A stretch of 64,000 nucleotides of DNA, from positions 1 to 64,000 of the forward strand of contig NZ_MDCR01000161.1 of assembly GCF_001723055.1 (NCBI RefSeq), read 5' to 3'. Shown here piece after piece: positions 59,363-64,000 of the stretch. The number at the start of each line of letters is the position of its first letter. The first letter of the stretch is position 1. Under the pieces are notes generated by a model. It had not been told where the DNA came from, searched no databases, and worked only from the letters and a program-made list of their open reading frames with translations. Origin of the DNA: Streptomyces niveus. GTDB taxonomy: Bacteria; Actinomycetota; Actinomycetes; Streptomycetales; Streptomycetaceae. Made by a program: the position numbers and the translations under genes.

Positions 59363-60202
59363 GTGAGCAGAGCACCGGCCGCCGTACGCGACGTAGATCC
59401 TCAGGGGGCTGCCGACTATCTGCTCGGGTCCTCCCGTGCTGAGCGTGAACGTCTTCTCGCCCAGTGCGCACTCCTGCGACCGGCCGCCGCCGCCTTCATC
59501 GACACGGTTCCCCTGCCGCCGGACGCGGACGCACTGGACCTGGGCTGCGGCCCCCTGGGCATCCTCGATCTTCTCAGCGAACGAGTCGGCCCCACCGGAT
59601 CGGTCACGGGCCTCGACACCGACCACCGGATGACCGGCTGGGCCCGCGAGTCCGTCAGCCAACTCGGCCTCGGCAACGTGGAGATCCGCCACGAAGCCCT
59701 GCCGCCCGCCGCCGAGGCGAACGCCCTGTACGACCTGGTCCACTGCCGACTGCTGCTGATCAACACGACCGGCCCCCGCGAGATCCTGGGCTCCATGGCT
59801 GCCGCCGTCAGGCCCGGCGGGTGGGTCGCGGTCCAGGAGTTCGACTGGGCGACGTGGCAGTGCGACCCGCCCCACCCCGCGTGGAACCGCCTCAAAGACC
59901 TGCTCGCCGGGATCTTCGGAGGCGACGTCCACATCGGCGCCCGGCTGCCCGGTCTCCTGCGCGAAGCTGGCCTCACCGATGTCCGGTCCACCGCCCACAC
60001 CTACTACTGGCATCCGGGCGACCGCTACCAGACCCTGCTCCTCTCCTTCGCCCACCTCTTCCGCGACCGCCTCCTGCACCACACCTCGCTCACCATCGAG
60101 GAATTCGACTCCCTCACGAACACGCTCCACGACCACCTCAACCAACGCCACACCGTGGTCCGCGAAAGCCTCCTCGTCCAGTCCCGGGCCCGCAAACCCT
60201 GA
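59363..60202 (+). CDS. class I SAM-dependent methyltransferase
   Basis: A 279-residue methyltransferase. SAM motif I is ALDLGCGPLGIL (about residues 57-68), motif II SVTGLDTDHR, motif III/post VAVQEFDW and a helical insertion near VHCRLLLINTT. The substrate is not predictable. The GTG at 59363 has a GAGGA ribosome site; an in-frame ATG at 59318 is possible but lacks one. Divergent from the chorismate-lyase-like gene. Confidence 0.85.
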   Translation: MSRAPAAVRDVDPQGAADYLLGSSRAERERLLAQCALLRPAAAAFIDTVPLPPDADALDLGCGPLGILDLLSERVGPTGSVTGLDTDHRMTGWARESVSQLGLGNVEIRHEALPPAAEANALYDLVHCRLLLINTTGPREILGSMAAAVRPGGWVAVQEFDWATWQCDPPHPAWNRLKDLLAGIFGGDVHIGARLPGLLREAGLTDVRSTAHTYYWHPGDRYQTLLLSFAHLFRDRLLHHTSLTIEEFDSLTNTLHDHLNQRHTVVRESLLVQSRARKP

Positions 60203-60288
60203 CCCACCGACCGGTACGACGCCGACCTGGGCGGGCCGCACCCGCTCCGTCATGGCACGCGGCCGGAAGATGCTCCGGACAACAAAGG

Positions 60289-60313
60289 AGGCCCAAGTCG
60301 CTGACTTGGGCCT
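60289..60313 (-). terminator. terminator of the truncated tRNA-Gly
   Basis: AGGCCCAAGTC and GACTTGGGCCT form an 11-bp stem with a 3-nt loop immediately after the tRNA 3' end (minus strand). Confidence 0.8.
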
Positions 60314-60319
60314 TCGTCG

Positions 60320-60363
60320 TGGAGCGGGTGACGAGAATCGAACTCGCGCTCTGAGCTTGGGAA
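60320..60363 (-). other. 3' fragment of tRNA-Gly(CCC), probable attachment site scar
   Basis: On the minus strand, the sequence from the anticodon loop (TTCCCAA, anticodon CCC) through the T arm (GCGAG TTCGATT CTCGT) to CACCCGC-TCCA is an intact 44-nt tRNA-Gly 3' half. The 5' half is missing: upstream bases do not form the D arm or GCGGGTG acceptor strand. A fragment running from the anticodon loop to the 3' end is the typical attachment core left by tyrosine-integrase elements. The adjacent terminator shows the native flank is to the left, so the element would lie to the right. Confidence 0.8.
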
Positions 60364-60499
60364 TCCACGGCGCCTAGGAGCACCACAGAGTTCTGACCAC
60401 GTGCTACTTGGGTCTATGAGCTGTGCTGGCGCGCGGCGTTTTGCCACACCGCCCCAGCCAGCATGTCTTCTTGACCGGTGGTGCAGGTAACCGGGTGTG

Positions 60500-60690
60500 C
60501 TGCGTGGGAAGTTGGCTGCGGTGTGTTCCGGAGGACTTCGCGGCGGAGATGTTCGAGCCGTGGGCGCGGGCGGATCAGCAACGGTGGGGCGGGGTCTACC
60601 TACGGGGACCTGCTGCTGGACGGCGGGCGCAAGGCCGGTGGAGCCGACGGCGGGCCTGGCTGTTCCCGGCGTTGCCGTTGAACCTTCCAG
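60500..60690 (+). pseudogene. decayed IS701-type transposase remnant
   Basis: One frame reads FAAEMFEPWARADQQRWGGV, the N-terminal signature of IS701-family transposases (conserved EPxARxDQRRWGEVYLRG). Continuation of the family pattern is found in the other two frames (LLLDGGRK, then RPVEPTAGL), so at least two frameshifts have destroyed it. No catalytic DDE region is left. Confidence 0.65.
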
Positions 60691-60991
60691 GCGTCGGCCT
60701 TCCCGGGGACCAGGCCAGCCGGATGAGGGCGGTGAACGCCTTCTCATTGTCGGCGACTTCGGTCGTGTGTGTCCTGTTGGCGAACGTTCCGCCCAGTCGC
60801 CGGGCAACGCTCCCGGGGTGAGAGCCGGAATGGTGGGGGCACTACGAAGTCGATGCTGATGGGGATAGGCGCACCGGACGATCTGTGTCCCTTTTCTGCC
60901 GTCATGGTCGGAAGCGAAGTTGTTAGGGTGACGCGGGGCGCCAAGTACCCAGTGCGGCAGTGACGTTGACGACCACGGACCGGGGGATGCG
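60691..60991. other. intergenic region before the WXG operon
   Basis: About 300 bp between the transposase remnant and the first WXG100 gene. The last 100 bases include GTTGTTAGGGTGACGCG (about 60920), a possible promoter. Nothing else is recognised. Confidence 0.35.
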
Positions 60992-61396
60992 ATGAGCGGC
61001 GCAGGTGGACAACCACGACTTCGGGCGCAGGCCGAGCGGCTGACGGACCTGGCCGATGACCTCGATGGTATGCAGGACTCCCTGGACAAGCAGGTCAGAC
61101 GCATGGACGCGATCGTCGACCGGATCGAGGCGGGATGGCAGGGGCCGGCCGCCCGTGCCTACCGGGACCTTCACCGCGGCGCGGCCGAGGACGCCGTACG
61201 TATCCGCATGGTCATCCAGGCTCTGGAACAGGCCGTGCGGTTGAGCCGGGACGGGTTCTCGGAGCAGGACCTGGACATCATGGCGCAGCTACAGAAGGTC
61301 CAGGTCGAGACGGATGTGGAGCGCGAAGCGGACGCGCTGTCGACGCCGAACACCGAGGTGCCCGCCGTGCCGCGCAGCACGCTCTCCGACCTCTGA
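60992..61396 (+). CDS. WXG100/ESX-type small protein
   Basis: A 134-residue helical hairpin protein. The turn carries the WxG motif in IEAGWQGPAARAYRDL (Trp near residue 49, Gly two later), between two long amphipathic helices, with an extra acidic tail. These are substrates or chaperones of type VII secretion. The stop TGA at 61394 is also the target duplication of the IS5 element; a second WXG100 gene follows beyond it at 62859. Confidence 0.8.
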   Translation: MSGAGGQPRLRAQAERLTDLADDLDGMQDSLDKQVRRMDAIVDRIEAGWQGPAARAYRDLHRGAAEDAVRIRMVIQALEQAVRLSRDGFSEQDLDIMAQLQKVQVETDVEREADALSTPNTEVPAVPRSTLSDL

Positions 61397-61468
61397 GTGG
61401 GCGGTTCGTGAGGTGATGTCTGTTTCTGGCTGAGGTTGGAGTGAGGTCGCTGGTGGAGGTTTCGTCGG

Positions 61469-61867
61469 CTATGACTTCCTGGCGAAGTTGCCGGTGTCGG
61501 CTTCGGTGAGGATGCCGAGTTTGACCAGGCGTTTCAGCTTGGCGCGGGTGCCTTCGACGTTCTTCGGCAGCAGTTCGTGGCCGAGGGCTTCGCAGACGTC
61601 CTTGGCCCGGAGCGGTCCGGTCGCGTGGTTGAAGGCGGCAAGGATGCGGGGGTAGTCCGGGTGCTCGGGCAGGTCCGGTGTGTGGGCCGGGAGCCGGTCG
61701 GCGAGGCCGGTGACGGTCTTGCGGGTGATCGCGAGGTGCTCCAGGTGCATCTCGGCCTCCCGAAGCCGGGTCTGCAGGCCGTCGATCTGTGCGCGGAGGT
61801 CGTCGGCCAGGGACCGGGCGGCGTCTTCCTGGAAGTCCAGGGCGTCGAGCAGGGGCTGGATGTTCAC
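61469..61867 (-). CDS. IS-borne passenger ORF, coiled coil plus winged-helix-like
   Basis: A 132-residue protein with GTG start overlapping the transposase stop (GTGA). Residues ~8-45 form a coiled coil (LDFQEDAARSLADDLRAQID; LQTRLREAEMHLEHLAI). The C-terminal ~60 residues resemble a winged helix (YPRILAAFNHATGPLRAKDV; GTRAKLKRLVKLGILTE). It lies wholly inside the IS and may regulate or assist transposition. No family is recognised. Confidence 0.6.
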   Translation of the reverse strand: MNIQPLLDALDFQEDAARSLADDLRAQIDGLQTRLREAEMHLEHLAITRKTVTGLADRLPAHTPDLPEHPDYPRILAAFNHATGPLRAKDVCEALGHELLPKNVEGTRAKLKRLVKLGILTEADTGNFARKS

Positions 61868-62712
61868 ACTGTCGCCGACCGTTCTTCGCGCCAGGTAGGG
61901 GCGTTCGCGCCGGTGAGGCGTCGGGTCATGACGTGGGTCATCGCCCAGTAGACGCGGGAGGCGGAGGAGGAGGGGCGGTGCTCGTAGTCGCGGACCAGGC
62001 GCCGGTGCAGTATCAGGATCCCGTAAGTCTGCTCGACCCTCCACCGCTTCGGCTGCGGCACGAACCCCTTGACCTGCGGGTTGCGTTCGACGATCTCGAC
62101 ATCGATGCCCAGGCCGGCGCCATGCGCGACGACCTGGTTCTTGAAGCCCTGGTCGACCAGGGCTTTGCGGACGGTTCCGCCGGCGTGCTGGGCGACCTGG
62201 TCCAGCAGGATGATGCCCGCGGCGTTGTCGTGGGTGTTCGCGGCGAGGACGACGACCGCGATGACCAGGCCGAGGACGTTCACGGCAAGGCCCCGCTTGC
62301 GGCCGGGCACCCGCTTGGCCGGATCGTGGCCACTCGTGGAGACGGGGACCCCGGCGGCCACGTGGACACTCTGGGTGTCCAGCACCACCAGGGCCGGGTC
62401 CTCTAATCGCCGGGCGCGTTCCCGGACCTGGCAGCGTAGAAGCTCATGGATGACCTGGTCGGTCCCGTCGTCCCGCCACGCGGCGAAGTAGTAGTACGTC
62501 GCGCTCTTCTGCGGCAGGTCGTGCGGGAGATAGGCCCACTGGCAACCGGTCCGTCCCTGGTAGAGGATCGAGTTGACGATCTCCCGCATGTCGTAGGCGC
62601 CCTGATGGCCGCTGACCGAGCGGTGCCGGTCCTTCCACGCGGTGATCACCGGCTCGATCAACGACCACTGCTCGTCCGACAAGTCACTCGGGTACGGCTT
62701 GCGTTCACTCAC
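61864..62712 (-). CDS. IS5-family transposase
   Basis: A 282-residue DDE transposase. The N-terminal DUF4096-type domain (PSDLSDEQWSLIEPVITAWK) leads to the DDE core: Asp in VVLDTQSVH, Asp in KALVDQGFK, Glu in WRVEQTYG. Single frame, GTG start, no frameshift. It belongs to the IS5/IS427-like group with TNA-type target sites, in agreement with the TGA duplication. Confidence 0.92.
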   Translation of the reverse strand: MSERKPYPSDLSDEQWSLIEPVITAWKDRHRSVSGHQGAYDMREIVNSILYQGRTGCQWAYLPHDLPQKSATYYYFAAWRDDGTDQVIHELLRCQVRERARRLEDPALVVLDTQSVHVAAGVPVSTSGHDPAKRVPGRKRGLAVNVLGLVIAVVVLAANTHDNAAGIILLDQVAQHAGGTVRKALVDQGFKNQVVAHGAGLGIDVEIVERNPQVKGFVPQPKRWRVEQTYGILILHRRLVRDYEHRPSSSASRVYWAMTHVMTRRLTGANAPTWREERSATV

Positions 62713-62858
62713 CCGGCCACATCACCAGATCAACAACCGCGGACCGGCAGATTCCGCCCCGCCGCCACACCATCAGGCGACACCAGACCAACCCAAAGAC
62801 TCACGAAACGCCCACTGAGAACTCATACTCCGACGGACGACTTCTGAACGGGGGAGGT

Positions 62859-63158
62859 ATGGCGGACGACGAAATAGCCGTCGACTTCGCGACGCTGCAG
62901 GAACTTTCCGGAGATCTTGAGGACATTCTCAAGCGCCTCAACGATCAGCTGGATCTGCTCTACCGGCGTGCCGAGAAGGTGGTCCTGACCTGGGAGGGCG
63001 AAGCCCGCGAGGTGTTCATCGACAAGTTGGACGAGTGGGACCGGTCTGCGGCGGACCTTCAGGCGGCCCAGGCGTGGCTGCACGACGTCGTGGTCAACGG
63101 TGAGATCAACTACGCGGCGGCACACCGGGCGGTACTGCGGGGCTGGGGTGCGGCCTGA
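62859..63158 (+). CDS. WXG100-family protein
   Basis: A 99-residue protein, canonical WXG100 length, with Trp-x-Gly in VVLTWEGEAREVFIDKL between two helices (Trp near residue 46). A strong GGGGGAGG ribosome site precedes the ATG. The stop overlaps the next start (TGATG). With the WXG protein at 60992 it probably forms an ESX-type heterodimer or the N-terminal partner of the following larger substrate. Confidence 0.85.
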   Translation: MADDEIAVDFATLQELSGDLEDILKRLNDQLDLLYRRAEKVVLTWEGEAREVFIDKLDEWDRSAADLQAAQAWLHDVVVNGEINYAAAHRAVLRGWGAA

Positions 63159-64000
63159 TGCCTGATCTGCCTTCCGGTAAGCAGCGGCAGCGGGAACGCG
63201 ACCAGGCCAAGACCGCGCCACCCAACCAAGGTGTGGGCCGCTTCGATGTGCAGCCTCAGCACCTCTACTTCACCTCGCTCGTCGTGCGCGACGCTCAGTT
63301 CGCCTATGACAAGAAGGCGAAGACGTTGACGGACACGCTGGACAAGTACAGCCAGTCCGCGGGGACGGGCTGGGGCGCGGACTCCTTCGCCGACCGGTAC
63401 GGCATCGTCGCCGGGAAGTTCCTGGAGCTCTGGGCGAAGAGCGTGGTGTCGGTGGGCGGTGTGTCGGTGGGCTTCACACAGACTGCCAACAACTACGCAC
63501 TGGCGGACTGGGCGGCGAGCAAGGGCAAGGGGGATCCACCGGAGGAGAGGCAGCCTCCCGCGGTGATCGCCACCGTGCCCAAGTACGGTCCGCCGAACGA
63601 CCTCAGGTGGCGGGGGGAGGGCGAGTACCACGACTCGTGGGCGATTTCCGGAATCCTCGGAGAGGTCCCGGACTTCCTCATGTTCATCATGAAACCCGTG
63701 GTCGACGAAGGGCTGAGACTCGGCCGCATCCACGAGAAAACGCCGGGCGTCAAGGAAGAAGAGTTCCGCGACATCGCTGGGGCCTGGCGGATCGCCTCCG
63801 ATGACGTGAAGAAGGCGGCGGACGACTTCACGGACGCGATCTCTTACATCACCGACCCCACAGGCAATGGTGAATGGCAGGCCGCGATGAAGGCTTTCTG
63901 CCAGACGATCTGGGGAACCACGGCCTGGGGGAAGGTCCGTGATCAGCGGGCCGAGGTGACTCCCAAGAAGGGCGCCCGGAGCTGGAAGACCCACGGGAAA
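63158..64000 (+). CDS. large WXG-associated protein, partial (possible type VII substrate/toxin)
   Basis: The frame is open from ATG 63158 to the window end (281 codons). The N-terminal ~35 residues are charged, then helices: SLVVRDAQFAYDKKAKTLTD, a WGADSFADRYGIVAGKFLEL segment and a further helical region near residues 195-240. The architecture fits the N-terminal part of polymorphic-toxin or LXG-like T7SS substrates whose toxin domain is C-terminal, but that part is outside the window. Coupled to the WXG100 gene. Confidence 0.6.
   Translation, partial: MPDLPSGKQRQRERDQAKTAPPNQGVGRFDVQPQHLYFTSLVVRDAQFAYDKKAKTLTDTLDKYSQSAGTGWGADSFADRYGIVAGKFLELWAKSVVSVGGVSVGFTQTANNYALADWAASKGKGDPPEERQPPAVIATVPKYGPPNDLRWRGEGEYHDSWAISGILGEVPDFLMFIMKPVVDEGLRLGRIHEKTPGVKEEEFRDIAGAWRIASDDVKKAADDFTDAISYITDPTGNGEWQAAMKAFCQTIWGTTAWGKVRDQRAEVTPKKGARSWKTHGK

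Larger units (their letters stand above)
61397..62815. mobile_element. IS5-family insertion sequence, complete
   Basis: The element is 1419 bp. Terminal inverted repeats are GTGGGCGGTTCGTGAG (left) and GTGGGCGTTTCGTGAG (right, inverted), 15 of 16 identical. A 3-bp TGA flanks both ends (61394-61396 and 62816-62818) as target duplication. It carries a transposase and a second, coupled ORF on the minus strand. Near-perfect ends and an open transposase frame suggest a recent insertion. Confidence 0.88.

Noticed and set aside
60320-60400. Complete tRNA gene
   Set aside because: Only the half from anticodon loop to 3' end is present; no D arm or 5' acceptor strand can be formed with upstream bases.
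60423-60821. Intact protein-coding gene next to the tRNA scar
   Set aside because: Transposase-like segments switch between three frames; this is a decayed IS701-type remnant.

Overview
The window is high-GC actinobacterial DNA, almost certainly a Streptomyces chromosome (accessory/arm-like). The reasons are very strong G/C third-codon bias, frequent GTG starts, tightly coupled ATGA/GTGA gene junctions, a rare TTA (bldA-type) codon in one biosynthetic gene, and typical Streptomyces families: DUF5996, the DUF574-type methyltransferase, PAS/GAF/SpoIIE phosphatase, PQQ-type Ser/Thr kinases, FG-GAP secreted proteins and DUF364.

Layout. 1-3.0 kb: edge of a metal-regulated small-molecule locus (GHMP kinase, DUF364 Rossmann protein, divergent MFS exporter) around a Fur/Zur-like box. 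3.0-5.0 kb: XRE-cupin regulator, DinB-like protein, TerD protein. 5.0-9.2 kb (minus): ECF sigma factor, zinc-finger membrane anti-sigma-like protein, ABC ATPase and two membrane proteins, nearly all with overlapping stops and starts. 9.45-19.7 kb (plus): a compact and unusual biosynthetic island. A dehydrogenase/ROK-kinase/APH-type-kinase trio is followed by a short intradiol-dioxygenase-like protein, a class III aminotransferase, an inositol-phosphatase-like protein (with a TTA codon), an AurF-type diiron N-oxygenase, a tRNA-synthetase-like amino acid:carrier-protein ligase, a nitronate monooxygenase, a carrier protein, a MOSC protein and an unknown protein. 19.7-35.2 kb: housekeeping-accessory genes (polysaccharide deacetylase, TetR/ABC exporter, a TPR plus seven-bladed lectin fusion, two Ser/Thr kinases, NmrA/HxlR/XRE pairs). 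35.5-38 kb: secreted proteins.

38.0-49.3 kb is a second striking region: an IclR regulator and a nucleoside phosphorylase diverge from a ten-gene operon plus a leader ORF. It encodes a pyrimidine-type ABC importer, a class 1B dihydroorotate dehydrogenase with its PyrK-type FAD/2Fe-2S subunit, two degenerate phosphoribosyltransferase-fold proteins, an M20 carbamoylase and a dihydroorotase. Together these match a reductive orotate-to-aspartate catabolic route rather than pyrimidine synthesis.

49.3-60.2 kb: methyltransferase, SpoIIE phosphatase, PIG-L/Mca-type hydrolase, secreted propeller protein, a tandem double-trypsin protein, DEAD-box helicase, a thioredoxin-fold protein lacking CxxC, a chorismate-lyase-like protein and a methyltransferase. 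At 60.3 kb there is a 44-nt 3' fragment of tRNA-Gly(CCC) followed by its terminator, a classic attachment-site scar. To its right lies probable integrated DNA: a decayed IS701-type remnant and a WXG100 operon (two small WXG proteins and a larger partial substrate), split by an intact IS5-family element inserted exactly at a stop codon.
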